DNA of 64,000 nt from CADEED01 sp035502995 (GTDB taxonomy: Bacteria > Pseudomonadota > Gammaproteobacteria > Steroidobacterales > Steroidobacteraceae). The notes beneath the pieces are model-generated. The model had not been told where the DNA came from. It saw only the letters and a program-made list of their open reading frames with translations, and made no database searches. Both the position numbers and the translations under genes were made by a program. The DNA is taken from NCBI GenBank assembly GCA_035502995.1, contig DATJTW010000109.1, forward strand, positions 110,710 to 174,709, given 5' to 3'. Positions within the stretch are counted from its first letter, which is position 1. Every line of letters begins with the position of its first letter. Shown in pieces: positions 1 to 13,036 of this stretch.

Positions 1-789
1 ATCGATTCGGTCATCGCCGGCTTCCCGCCGCGCGACGATCAGCCCCACGTGTTCTTCATCGGCTTCGCGGGCTACGGCGGGGAGCGCGTGTTCTCGGAGG
101 AGATCCAGTTCGCGGCGCGCCAGGTCGACGCGCGCTTCGCCACCGGGCCGCGCACGTTGCTGCTCATCAACGACAAACGCGACGCGGAGCGCTGGCCGAT
201 GGCCAGCCACGAGAACCTGCGTTACGCGCTGTCCGCGGTCGGCCGGGTGATGGAACCGTCGCGCGACCTGTTGTTCCTGGCGCTGTCGTCGCACGGCGGC
301 AGCAACGGGTTGCTCGAGGTGTCGAACTTCAATTTGCAGCCGAGCGGGCTGGGCGCACGCCGGCTCGCGGGCTGGCTGAACGAGGCGGGCATCCGACAGC
401 GCATCGTCGTGGTGTCGGCGTGTTACTCGGGCGCGTTCCTCAAGCCGCTGGCGAACAACGAGACAATCGTGATCACCGCGGCGCGCCATGACCGGTCATC
501 GTTCGGCTGTTCGGACCGGCGCGAACTCACGTATTTCGGCGAGGCGTTCTACCGGGATTCATTGCCGCATGCGCCGACGCTGCGGCTGGCGTTCGAACGC
601 ACGGCGGCGCTGATCCAGTCACGCGAAGCTGACGAGCGCGTGCGGCGGTCGTTGCCGCAGGCGTACTTCGGGTATCTGCTGGAAGGGCGGTTGGTGCCTC
701 AGGGCAGCTCCGTCGCCCCCATCAGCCAGCGATCACACTCGCGCGCGGCTCCGCGGCCTTCGTTGATGGCCCAAACCACCAGCGACTGA
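1..789 (+). CDS. C13-family (legumain/caspase-like) peptidase, 5' end outside the window
   Basis: The reading frame is open from the first base, so the N-terminus lies upstream. The visible 262 residues hold a caspase-fold catalytic dyad: His in LALSSHGG (about residue 98) and Cys in VVSACYSG (about residue 141). This is the pattern of bacterial C13 peptidases, cysteine proteases usually exported or membrane-anchored. A later stretch, ITAARHDRSSFGCSD, also fits the family. The last roughly 30 residues (SSVAPISQRSHSRAAP...) lie antisense to the 3' end of gltD, are low in complexity and look like read-through beyond the domain. The family assignment is solid. The substrate is unknown, and any N-terminal membrane part cannot be seen. 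Confidence 0.85.
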   Translation: MDSVIAGFPPRDDQPHVFFIGFAGYGGERVFSEEIQFAARQVDARFATGPRTLLLINDKRDAERWPMASHENLRYALSAVGRVMEPSRDLLFLALSSHGGSNGLLEVSNFNLQPSGLGARRLAGWLNEAGIRQRIVVVSACYSGAFLKPLANNETIVITAARHDRSSFGCSDRRELTYFGEAFYRDSLPHAPTLRLAFERTAALIQSREADERVRRSLPQAYFGYLLEGRLVPQGSSVAPISQRSHSRAAPRPSLMAQTTSD

Positions 790-2183
790 CCGCGGCGCGC
801 ATCGCCCGCCGCGAACACGCCCGGCACGCTCGTGCCGTACTTGCCGTACTCGGCCTTCACGTTCGACCGCGCGTCGACGTCGACCTTCAGATCCTTCAAC
901 AGCGCCTGCTCGGGTCCGAGGAACCCCATCGCCAGCAGCACGAGCTGCGCCGGATGTTCCTTCTCGCTGCCCGGCTGCTCGACCGGCACGAACTGGCCCT
1001 TGTCGTTCTTGTCCCAGCGGATGTTCACGGTGACCACGGCGCGCACCTTGCCGGCCTCGTCGCCGAGCACCTTCTTCACCGTCGTCAGGTACACGCGGGG
1101 ATCCGCGCCGAATTTCGCCGCGGCCTCTTCCTGGCCGTAGTCCATCTTGTAGACCTTCGGCCATTCCGGCCACGGGTTGTCCGCGGCGCGATCCATCGGC
1201 GGCATCGCCATGATCTCGATCTGCGTGACCGACTTGCAGCCCTGCCGCACCGACGTGCCGACGCAGTCCGTGCCGGTGTCGCCGCCGCCGAGCACGAGCA
1301 CGTCGAGGCCCTTCGCGCTGATCGGCGTCTCCATCGGCTTGTCTTTCAGCACCGATTGCGTGGATGCCGTCAGGAAATCCATCGCGAAGTGCACGCCCTT
1401 CGAGGCGCGACCGTCCACGTTCAGGTCGCGCGGCACCGTGGCGCCGGTCGCGATGACGATGGCGTCGAAGTCCTTGCGCAGCAATTCGGCCTCGACGTTG
1501 TCGCCGACCGTCGCGTTGCACAGGAACTTGATGCCTTCTTTCTCCATCAACGAAATACGGCGCTCGACGACTGCCCGCTTGTCGAGCTTCATGTTCGGGA
1601 TGCCGTAGGTGAGCAGGCCGCCGGGACGATCCGCCCGCTCGAGCACGGTCACGAGGTGACCGGCCTTGTTCAGCTGGGCGGCGGCCGCGAGGCCGGCGGG
1701 ACCCGAACCGATCACCGCGACCTTCTTGCCGGTGCGCGTGGTCGGCGGCTCCGCCACGATCCAGCCCTCTTCCCAACCCTTGTCGACGATCGAGTTCTCG
1801 ATGTTCTTGATGGTGACCGGCGGCGCATTGATGCCGAGCACGCACGAGCCTTCGCACGGCGCCGGGCAGACGCGGCCCGTGAACTCCGGAAAGTTGTTCG
1901 TGCGATGCAGGCGATCCAGCGCTTCACGCCACAGGCCGCGATACACGAGGTCGTTCCACTCGGGGATGAGATTGTTCACCGGGCAGCCCGAGGCCATGCC
2001 CGAGATCAGCTTGCCCGTGTGGCAGAACGGCACCCCGCAATCCATGCAACGCGCGCCCTGCTGACGCAGCCGCTTCTCGTCCATGTGGTGATGGAACTCG
2101 TTCCAGTCACGCACGCGCTCCGTCGGACTGCGGTCGACCGGCAGCTCGCGCAGGTATTCGATGAATCCAGTTGGCTTTCCCAT
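699..2183 (-). CDS. gltD: Glutamate synthase (NADPH) small subunit
   Basis: 494 residues, full length. The N-terminal domain carries two cysteine clusters for 4Fe-4S centres (RCMDCGVPFCHTG... and GRVCPAPCEGSC). An FAD-binding Rossmann motif follows (VAVIGSGPAGLAAA), then an NADPH-binding motif (VLVLGGGDTGTDC) and the C-terminal FAD motif (GVFAAGDARRGQSLVVWA). It passes electrons from NADPH to the large subunit, which makes two glutamates from glutamine and 2-oxoglutarate. It starts 16 bp after the gltB stop, so the two form one operon. Its last 91 bp overlap the convergent C13 peptidase gene. Confidence 0.97.
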   Translation of the reverse strand: MGKPTGFIEYLRELPVDRSPTERVRDWNEFHHHMDEKRLRQQGARCMDCGVPFCHTGKLISGMASGCPVNNLIPEWNDLVYRGLWREALDRLHRTNNFPEFTGRVCPAPCEGSCVLGINAPPVTIKNIENSIVDKGWEEGWIVAEPPTTRTGKKVAVIGSGPAGLAAAAQLNKAGHLVTVLERADRPGGLLTYGIPNMKLDKRAVVERRISLMEKEGIKFLCNATVGDNVEAELLRKDFDAIVIATGATVPRDLNVDGRASKGVHFAMDFLTASTQSVLKDKPMETPISAKGLDVLVLGGGDTGTDCVGTSVRQGCKSVTQIEIMAMPPMDRAADNPWPEWPKVYKMDYGQEEAAAKFGADPRVYLTTVKKVLGDEAGKVRAVVTVNIRWDKNDKGQFVPVEQPGSEKEHPAQLVLLAMGFLGPEQALLKDLKVDVDARSNVKAEYGKYGTSVPGVFAAGDARRGQSLVVWAINEGRGAARECDRWLMGATELP

Positions 2184-2199
2184 TCTCTATCTGCTTCTT

Positions 2200-6810
<4,611 letters not shown>

Positions 6811-6832
6811 TTTGCTTCCTCCAAACACGAAC

Positions 6833-6872
6833 GCGCGGGGCGCAACTTCCCCGCGCTATGGGCCGGCGGCCC
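6833..6872 (-). promoter_or_regulatory. Hairpin-rich leader upstream of gltB
   Basis: Between 23 and 62 nt upstream of the gltB start there are two inverted repeats. The first has 8-bp perfect arms GCGCGGGG/CCCCGCGC (6833-6840 and 6849-6856). The second is GGGCC/GGCCC around 6859-6871. Neither is followed by a T-tract on the transcribed strand. They could be leader-RNA structures or operators; I do not recognise a riboswitch. A TTGACA hexamer lies on the minus strand at 6891-6886, but I see no good -10 at the right distance. Confidence 0.3.
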
Positions 6873-6955
6873 ACAACTTCTTCGCTGTCAAATGGTTACA
6901 TCTGGAGGCGCGGCCGCGAAGGCGCGCTGATCAAGCAGATATATATGGAGTCCGA

Positions 6956-7861
6956 TCATACAGACGGACGCTCGTCGGTCAATCGTTTCTGCAGCCATCC
7001 GTGGCCGAAAACCGCGGCGATCACGATGGCGACGCCGACATAAAACAACGCGTCGAGGTCGCGCGCCTCGCCGAGGAACAACACGGCCACCGCGATCGCG
7101 TAGATCGGCTCCAGGTTGATGGCCAGTTGCGTGGTGAACGCGGACAGGTGCCGCAGCGTGCCGAGCGCGACGGCATACGGCACCAGCGTGCACATCAGTG
7201 CAAGCACCAGCAGCCATGCCCCATCGTGGACGGACGGCAGGACAAAGTTTTGTCCCGGCGGAGACAGGAACGGCAGCCCGGCGAGCGCGATGAGCGTGAC
7301 CAGCAGGAATCCCGCGCCCAGCTCGACACCCGTGACCGCCAGCGCATCGTGTGCGCCGAGACAGCGCTTGTTGAGGGCGTTGAAGCCGGCGGCCAACGCC
7401 GCGGACAACACGCCGATCCAGAAACCCAGGTGCATGTCGCCCGGGATGCCGCCGACCACCAGCGCGACGCCAGGGATCACGAGGATGCCGAGCAGGAGAT
7501 TATGTCGCTCGAAACGCGCGCCGGTGATCGCGGGCTCGATCAGCGCGGTGACGGCCGGCGCCAGCGCCATCGTCGTCGCGGCCACCGACGCGTTCGCCAG
7601 CTTCACCGATGCGTAGAACGCGATCCAGTGCAGCGCGACCAGCGCGCCGATGCCGGCGAACGCGGCGAGCTCGCGCGGCGTCATGCCGCGCAGCGCGCGC
7701 CACACGCGCGGGAACATCGCGAGCGCGACGCTGACTAACAACATGCGCCACCACACGAGTTGCAGCGCCGGCAACGTGATCAGCTTGCCGAGGATCGCGG
7801 TGAATCCCCACAGCACGACGCACAGGTGGATCTCGAGCAACGCGCGACGCCGGGGATGCAT
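6956..7861 (-). CDS. DMT-superfamily (EamA) permease
   Basis: 301 residues with about ten hydrophobic helices arranged as two EamA repeats. The first repeat runs from roughly residue 10 (VVLWGFTAILGKLITL) and the second from roughly residue 145 (LGFWIGVLSAALAAGF), each ending in LxPxxA-like segments (MALAPAVTALIEP, INLEPIYAIAVAVLFLGE). The family exports or imports small metabolites such as amino acids or purines across the inner membrane. The substrate cannot be told from sequence. It is transcribed toward gltB and is divergent from the secreted metallopeptidase-like gene, with only 42 bp between the two starts. Confidence 0.85.
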   Translation of the reverse strand: MHPRRRALLEIHLCVVLWGFTAILGKLITLPALQLVWWRMLLVSVALAMFPRVWRALRGMTPRELAAFAGIGALVALHWIAFYASVKLANASVAATTMALAPAVTALIEPAITGARFERHNLLLGILVIPGVALVVGGIPGDMHLGFWIGVLSAALAAGFNALNKRCLGAHDALAVTGVELGAGFLLVTLIALAGLPFLSPPGQNFVLPSVHDGAWLLVLALMCTLVPYAVALGTLRHLSAFTTQLAINLEPIYAIAVAVLFLGEARDLDALFYVGVAIVIAAVFGHGWLQKRLTDERPSV

Positions 7862-7903
7862 GGCGGTAGTCTAGGGTAGTCGGGTCGACCCGATGGAGGG
7901 ACG

Positions 7904-9391
7904 ATGTCTTCGCGCGTTCTCACGAGAGTGTTGTTGCTCGCCGCGCTCGTCGCCGCGCCGCTGCACGCGCGCGACGTGGACCTCGGCACGCTGCGCGCGT
8001 GGGAGCTGCCCGGCTACACGCTGATCGCGCTCGACGGCGACGATCCGACGCGCATCGCCCGCCGGATCGCCGACACCGAGCGCGTGCTCGGCAAGCTGCT
8101 CGCGCGCCAGGTGAAGCCGACCACCACGCCGATGACGGTGTGGCTCGCGCCGGAAGACCTGTGGAACCGCTATCTCGCGCCCGGGCCGGCGATCGCCGGC
8201 GAATACGTGCCGCGCCGCTTCTCGAACTACCTGATCCTCAACGGCGACCTGGCGCCGTCGCTGATGGGCCGCGGCCTTCAGCACGAGTGCACGCACTGGT
8301 TCCTGAACACGCAGGTCGGCGGCATCTTCCCGCTGTGGTTCGACGAGGGCATGGCGGAGCTGCTCGGCCGCTCGCGCATCCGCAAGCGCCAGGTGACGTT
8401 CGACGTGCCGCCCGCGCCGCCGGCCGGCGGCTGGGTCGAGATGGCGCGGCTGTTCGAGCTCGACAAGCGCTCGCCGGAATACCTCGAGCCGCCGAACAGC
8501 GAGATGGTGCATCTCGAGTCCTGGGCGCTGGTGCATCGCGGGCTCATCGCCGACACGACGTTCGGCGACCGGATCTTCGCCTATCTATCCGCGATCAACC
8601 GGCTGGTCCCGACCGAGGATGCGATGCCGAAGAGTTTCGGCACGTCGTACGCCGAGCTCGACACGCTGATGCGCAGCTACCTCGTGCAGCCGCGCATGAC
8701 GCTGGCCACGCTGCCGCTCGACGAGCCGGCGCCGACGCGCCTGCCCGCCGGCCGCCTGCTCGGCGATGCCGAGGCACTGGCGACGTTCGCCCGCGTGGCG
8801 CTCGACACGGGATTCCGTCCCGAGTATGCGCACGAGCTGGTGGATGCGGCCGCCGCGGCCGCTCCCGGCGCGCGCGCCGTCGCGGCGCTGAAGCTGCGGC
8901 TCGCCGTCCGCAACCGCGATGACGCCGAGGCGTTGCGGCTCGGCGCCGAGCTGCCCGCCACGCCCGACGCGGCCGCGGCACGCGACATCGGCCTCGCGCT
9001 GTTCGAGCGCGTCAACGAACCCGAGCGTGCGTTGCCCGACGCGACGCGCGAACGCTTCGAGACGCTGGCGTTCGCGGCGCTCGAGCGCGCGCTGGACGCG
9101 GATCCGGGCGATCCGCCGGCGGCGTGGGGTTACGCGATGCTCGCGACGCGCCGGCAGAGTCACGTCGCGCAGGCGCTGGACCGGCTCGCGGCCGCGCGGC
9201 AACGCATGCCCGGACATCCGGACCTCTCCGAAGCCACGGCGCGCGCGCTCGAAGCCACGGGCAAGGAAGACGCGATGATGCCGTTCCTCGTCGACGCGCT
9301 GCGGAACACCAGTTCGTCCGAGCAGCGCGCGTGGGCGGCGCGCAGGATCCGCGAATTGCGTTTGAAGCAGCGCGAGCAGGCGCCGCAGTAG
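7904..9391 (+). CDS. Secreted zinc metallopeptidase-like protein (HExxH, DUF1570-like)
   Basis: 495 residues. It has a Sec signal peptide (VLTRVLLLAALVAAPLHA, cleavage near residue 22). A gluzincin-type zinc site is visible: His127-Glu128-Cys-Thr-His131 in LQHECTHWF and a downstream Glu in WFDEGMAEL (Glu148). The C-terminal half (about residues 250-490) is alanine-rich helical repeats that resemble TPR, without a clear consensus. The SD GGAGG lies just before the ATG. It is probably a periplasmic or cell-surface peptidase of unknown substrate. The active-site pattern is seen directly; the DUF1570-like label is my inference. Confidence 0.7.
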   Translation: MSSRVLTRVLLLAALVAAPLHARDVDLGTLRAWELPGYTLIALDGDDPTRIARRIADTERVLGKLLARQVKPTTTPMTVWLAPEDLWNRYLAPGPAIAGEYVPRRFSNYLILNGDLAPSLMGRGLQHECTHWFLNTQVGGIFPLWFDEGMAELLGRSRIRKRQVTFDVPPAPPAGGWVEMARLFELDKRSPEYLEPPNSEMVHLESWALVHRGLIADTTFGDRIFAYLSAINRLVPTEDAMPKSFGTSYAELDTLMRSYLVQPRMTLATLPLDEPAPTRLPAGRLLGDAEALATFARVALDTGFRPEYAHELVDAAAAAAPGARAVAALKLRLAVRNRDDAEALRLGAELPATPDAAAARDIGLALFERVNEPERALPDATRERFETLAFAALERALDADPGDPPAAWGYAMLATRRQSHVAQALDRLAAARQRMPGHPDLSEATARALEATGKEDAMMPFLVDALRNTSSSEQRAWAARRIRELRLKQREQAPQ

Positions 9392-9405
9392 ATCGGCCGG
9401 CCCTG

Positions 9406-9990
9406 CTACTTCTTGCCGAGCAACTGCTCGAGCACGGCCGCGCGGTCCGTGGCGCCGGTGACGCCCTGGCGTTCCGCCGCCTCACCCTGGCGTTTGCCCG
9501 AGCCGCGCTGGTTGTACGGATCGAATCCGCCGCCCTTGTCGCGGCCGGATTTCTCGAGCGAGAGACCGGGCACCTTCGCCGTCTCCTCGATCTTGAGCTC
9601 GCCGACCTCGAGCTTCTTCAGCGCGCTGGTGGCGGACAACGTGTGGAATTCGCCGGTGGCCACGGCCCAGTCCCAGACAGCCATGCCACGCTCGTCGTGC
9701 CGAACGCGGCCGGACGGACGCTCGCCGGAACCGGTGTCGTCGAGCTGGCGCGAAGCGGGCGGCGGCGGCGCGGCGACACGCTTCGACGGCGGCGCCTGGA
9801 CGGGCGCATCGGGGTCGAGGCCGGTCTGCAGTCGATGCTGCTCCATCAGCTCCGCCTCGCGGCGGCGCAGGCGGATCGACTTCAACCGCATCGTCGTGCT
9901 CTCGATGTCGAAGTCGAGCGAATCCGCGGGCGGCGGCGCCCCCTCGGAGCGCCCGCTTTCGAAAACCGGTGGTTTGCGATGGGCTGGCAT
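9406..9990 (-). CDS. Hypothetical protein
   Basis: 194 residues from the ATG at 9990 (MPAHRKPPVF...). A TTG six codons upstream would also be in frame, but neither start has a clear SD. No signal peptide or membrane segment is visible. An Arg/Glu-rich helix (RLRRREAELMEQHRL, about residues 40-55) is followed by a Pro/Ala-rich linker, then a conserved-looking core (GMAVWDWAVATGEFHTLSATSALKKLEVGEL). The C-terminus has a GGGFDPYNQRG motif. I do not recognise the family. It is convergent with the metallopeptidase-like gene, whose stop is 14 bp away. Confidence 0.55.
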   Translation of the reverse strand: MPAHRKPPVFESGRSEGAPPPADSLDFDIESTTMRLKSIRLRRREAELMEQHRLQTGLDPDAPVQAPPSKRVAAPPPPASRQLDDTGSGERPSGRVRHDERGMAVWDWAVATGEFHTLSATSALKKLEVGELKIEETAKVPGLSLEKSGRDKGGGFDPYNQRGSGKRQGEAAERQGVTGATDRAAVLEQLLGKK

Positions 9991-10117
9991 GTTCGTACAG
10001 ACAATCAACGGCCGCTTTCGATCCCGATTTAACCGGAAAGGGTGATCGGGTTCACGTTTCGGTGCTCGCGGACAGCCCGGGCCCGCCGGGCCGCAGGTTC
10101 GCGTCGAGTGCCGCGCG

Positions 10118-10546
10118 TCACCGCTCGGCGGCGCGATCGGCGCGGGTGACCCGCCAGTCGTCGCCGTCGCGACGCAGCTCCACGTCGAGGACCACGGAGT
10201 CGCCGACGTTGAAGCGGTCGAGGTCGAGTCCGCGCACCGTCACGCGGGCGCGCGCGAGTCCCGGTACCGGGAACTCGAGCGTGTCGATGCTCGTCACCAG
10301 CTCGAGCTGCGGATGCGCGGCAAAGAACACGCGCAGGAATCCGCGCAGCGAGTCGCGCGAATTGCCCTGCGCGTCGGCGTAGCCGGCGTCGACGAGATCG
10401 AGCACGTCGCCGACGTCGCGCGACTCCGCGGCTTTTTCCGCGTCGTCGATCAGTGCGCGCACACGCGCGTCGTCGCTCGACGGCGACGAGCACGCGACGA
10501 GCGAGCCCATCGCACACGACAGAATGAGTGCTGTCCAAAATTTCAT
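10118..10546 (-). CDS. Small lipoprotein with probable NTF2/SnoaL-like fold
   Basis: 142 residues. It has a lipoprotein signal peptide ending in the lipobox LVAC (Cys19). After it come a helical segment (ALIDDAEKAAESRDVGDVLDLVDAGYAD), a helix FLRVFFAAHPQ, and alternating strands ending in SVVLDVELRRDGDDWRVTRADR. This helix-then-curved-sheet order and the closing DDWRV strand resemble NTF2-like ligand-binding domains. No catalytic residue can be assigned. Membrane anchoring is well supported; the fold is inferred. Confidence 0.7.
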   Translation of the reverse strand: MKFWTALILSCAMGSLVACSSPSSDDARVRALIDDAEKAAESRDVGDVLDLVDAGYADAQGNSRDSLRGFLRVFFAAHPQLELVTSIDTLEFPVPGLARARVTVRGLDLDRFNVGDSVVLDVELRRDGDDWRVTRADRAAER

Positions 10547-10666
10547 GGTCGTTCCTATTGCAGTCGAAGTCCGTTGGCCCTATCGTTCGCGCGCGTTGCG
10601 GGGTTGGGAACCGGTCGTGACGTCCAGAAATGGTGCTCCGGACCCAGTTGGAGGTGGACAACTGAA

Positions 10667-11047
10667 ATGAAGAAACTCGCGCGGTCGGTCGATACCGAAC
10701 CTGGACCCCGTCTTCATACCGTCAATCAGTATCTCGAGAAGAATTTCCCCGATTTCTTCGCCGAAGCCCGTTTCCAGGTCGGAAACGATGATTACTTCCT
10801 CTACGCCCGCTTCGGCAAGTACCTCGCCAGCTCGATCGAGCACCGGCGATTCAAGAGCGACAAGATCTCCCGCGGTTTCACCGTGCTGAACAAGCTCGCC
10901 CGTAAGGCCGAGCGTGATCCCCAGGTGCGCCACATCCTCGTGAGCGGCCCGCTGGAGGAGATCGTCGACGAACCCAAGGCCCGCGCGATCGCGCACAAGC
11001 GGCTCTCGCCTGTCGCCCGCGGCTACCTGGACGGCCTCTGCGAGTAA
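10667..11047 (+). CDS. Conserved hypothetical cytoplasmic protein
   Basis: 126 residues starting MKKLARSVDTEPGPR. I chose ATG 10667 because GGAGG lies upstream and the frame before it is composed unlike the gene. There is no signal peptide or membrane helix. It contains HTVNQYLEKNFPDFFAEARF and NDDYFLYARFGKYLASSIEH, then a helix-rich C-terminus. I do not recognise the family. It stands alone between the divergent NTF2-like lipoprotein gene and a palindromic repeat 46 bp after its stop. Confidence 0.65.
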   Translation: MKKLARSVDTEPGPRLHTVNQYLEKNFPDFFAEARFQVGNDDYFLYARFGKYLASSIEHRRFKSDKISRGFTVLNKLARKAERDPQVRHILVSGPLEEIVDEPKARAIAHKRLSPVARGYLDGLCE

Positions 11048-11093
11048 TGGGTTGGAGTGTGCTTTACCCGCACACGCCGCCAGTGATAGCCAT

Positions 11094-11127
11094 CCCCGTT
11101 TCCTAGCAAACGGGGACAGTCACCATT
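11094..11127. repeat. Palindromic REP-like element, copy A
   Basis: Inverted arms CCCCGTTT (11094-11101) and AAACGGGG (11108-11115) surround the loop CCTAGC and are followed by ACAGTCACCATT. The same core with GGGGAC(A/T)GTCCCC flanks recurs at 12996, 20508 and 53176. This copy lies 46 bp downstream of the 126-residue hypothetical gene and is the most degenerate: its flank reads ACAGTCACCATT rather than ACAGTCCCCATT. Confidence 0.75.
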
Positions 11128-11288
11128 CCGGTCTAGTGATGCCTCGCCCCGCCTGGCGAGGCTCTCCCATTCTTTTCCTCAGGCACGACGAGCCGAGACC
11201 GCGGCGTCACTGACGCCATCGCGGCGCCCCGAATTCCGGTGCGAAGTCTTCGACCCCCAGCACAGCTATCCCGTTGGAGGGTACGAAC

Positions 11289-12260
11289 ATGTGTGTCGAC
11301 GACCGCAGACGCAGACTTCTCGCCGGCCTGGCGCTCTCGCCACTGCTGATTTCAGGCTGCAGTGCCGAAAGCGACGAACCACGTCCAACGCCGCCACCTC
11401 CCACGCCATCCCGCGTCGCGATCGGCGCCGGCTGTTACCAGCCGAGCTATGCCGGCGCGCAGGCCGGCAACTTCGGCTGCGGCCTGCTCCCGGCGTTCGG
11501 CAATCCGCTGATCGACGGCCCGTGGCAGCAGGAAATCCAGATCCAGGCGCAGTTCTACGCCGGCGTCGCGGCGCAGGTCTTCGTGATGGACGAATGCTCG
11601 CCGGCCAACATGAATGCGCTCGCGTCGCCCGACGGGTACATCCTCATGGGCCGCTACATGGCGAACGACATCCTCCAGCGCACCGGCACCAACCTGCCGA
11701 TCGCCGGCGTGCTCGCGCACGAATGGGCGCATCGCGCGCAATTCACCTTTGGCTGGATGGTCCAGACGGAGCCGACCGTGCGGCGCACCGAGCTCGAGGC
11801 CGACATGTGGTCGGGGCTCTACATGGGGCTGGTGAAGTCGTGGACGGGACCGCTGATGCAGTCGTACTTCCAGACGCTGTTCAACATCGGCGACTTCAAC
11901 TTCAACAACCCCGGCCATCACGGCACGCCGAACCAGCGCTACGCCGCCGGCGCGACCGGCATCACGCTGGCGTTCCAGCTGATGCAGACCGGAACGCGAC
12001 TGGGATACGAACAGATCCACGCGTTGTTCCTCAACGAGGTGACGCGCATCACGACGACGATCCAGAAGATGGGCGAACCCGAGCTCGAACGGCTGCTGGA
12101 CGCCCGGACCGACGCGCTGGATGCCGACACGCAACGGATCGCGCGGCGCCTGGATACGGCGTGGATCCGCGGCATCGCGCTCGGCAAGCGGTCGCTGGAC
12201 GAGCTGACGGTGATGCCCGACCTGCCGTCGTGGGAGCGCATGAATCTCGCGCCTTACTAG
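11289..12260 (+). CDS. Lipoprotein with metallopeptidase-like HExxH site
   Basis: 323 residues from ATG 11289, preceded by GGAGG at 8 bp. A TTG 15 bp upstream is less likely because it would sit on the SD. The lipobox is ISGC (Cys24) after RRRRLLAGLALSPLLI; a Pro/Thr linker follows. The zinc-binding signature is His144-Glu145-Trp-Ala-His148 (VLAHEWAHRAQ), and downstream comes TELEADMWSG (Glu170-Ala-Asp172), as in ExxH-then-EAD metallopeptidases. The middle is rich in Asn/Phe/Gly (NIGDFNFNNPGHHGTPNQRY). It is probably an outer-membrane-anchored peptidase of unknown substrate. Confidence 0.7.
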   Translation: MCVDDRRRRLLAGLALSPLLISGCSAESDEPRPTPPPPTPSRVAIGAGCYQPSYAGAQAGNFGCGLLPAFGNPLIDGPWQQEIQIQAQFYAGVAAQVFVMDECSPANMNALASPDGYILMGRYMANDILQRTGTNLPIAGVLAHEWAHRAQFTFGWMVQTEPTVRRTELEADMWSGLYMGLVKSWTGPLMQSYFQTLFNIGDFNFNNPGHHGTPNQRYAAGATGITLAFQLMQTGTRLGYEQIHALFLNEVTRITTTIQKMGEPELERLLDARTDALDADTQRIARRLDTAWIRGIALGKRSLDELTVMPDLPSWERMNLAPY

Positions 12261-12300
12261 ACGACGCTGCGTGTCGCGGAACCGGGTTAGCATCGCGACG

Positions 12301-12918
12301 ATGCACGGTCCCAACGACGTTCTCGATTTCTGGTTCGGCCGCGGGCCGATGGACGCGGCACGCCTCGCCGAGCGCAACACGTTCTGGTTCGGCGGCGATG
12401 GCGCGGCAGCCGCCGCGCGGCGCGACGCCGAGATCAAGGACAAGCTCGAGCCCCTGCTCGAACGCGCCGCGCGCGGCGAGTTCGCGACGTGGGCGAACAG
12501 CCCGAAGCGCCGGCTCGCATTGATCCTGCTGTTCGACCAGGTGCCGCGGAATGCGTACCGCGGCACCGCGGCGCAGTTCGCGTTCGATCGCGAGGCGCTG
12601 GCGTTGTCGGTGGAGGGGCTGCAGTTGGGCGCCGACGCGGCGCTCGAGCCCTGGGAGCGACTCTTCTTTTATCTGCCGCTGGAGCATGCGGAGTCGATGG
12701 AAGCGCAGGACGCGGCCTTGTCGGCGTTCACGCGGCTGGCGGCCGAGGCAGATGCCGAGCATCGCGGGTTCTGCGAGGGGCTGATCCACTATGCGAAGAA
12801 GCACCGCGACCTGATCGCGCTGTTCGGCCGGTTTCCGCATCGGAACCAGGTGCTGGGACGGGAGGACACGCCGGAGGAGCGCGCGTGGCTGGCGGAGCAT
12901 CCGAACTACTTCGGCTGA
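12301..12918 (+). CDS. DUF924 family protein
   Basis: 205 residues starting MHGPNDVLDFWFGRG. An in-frame start ten codons upstream is possible, but the domain begins at VLDFWFG. Family hallmarks visible: VLDFWFG, FWFGGDG, LALILLFDQVPRNAYRGTAAQFAFD, and LFFYLPLEHAESMEAQDAA. It ends FGRFPHRNQVLGREDTPEE. Members are cytoplasmic all-helical (TPR-like) proteins of unknown function. It converges on the CDF transporter gene across a palindromic repeat. Confidence 0.85.
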   Translation: MHGPNDVLDFWFGRGPMDAARLAERNTFWFGGDGAAAAARRDAEIKDKLEPLLERAARGEFATWANSPKRRLALILLFDQVPRNAYRGTAAQFAFDREALALSVEGLQLGADAALEPWERLFFYLPLEHAESMEAQDAALSAFTRLAAEADAEHRGFCEGLIHYAKKHRDLIALFGRFPHRNQVLGREDTPEERAWLAEHPNYFG

Positions 12919-12995
12919 CTTCGTCTCAGTACACCGGATAGAGAAGGGCCACATGCGCCCTCGAACGCATTGCCGGCGGATTCCGGGTTGCCGAT

Positions 12996-13036
12996 GACTG
13001 TCCCCTTTTGCTGGGAAACGGGGACTGTCCCCATTA
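12996..13036. repeat. Palindromic REP-like element, copy B
   Basis: It reads GACTGTCCCC then TTTTGCTGGGAAACGGGG then ACTGTCCCCATTA. The inverted arms around the loop GCTGGG (the same loop as copy D) carry two mismatches over 14 bp. The right end runs into the stop codon of the CDF transporter gene: its TAA is the complement of TTA at 13034-13036. It sits between two convergent genes. Confidence 0.8.
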
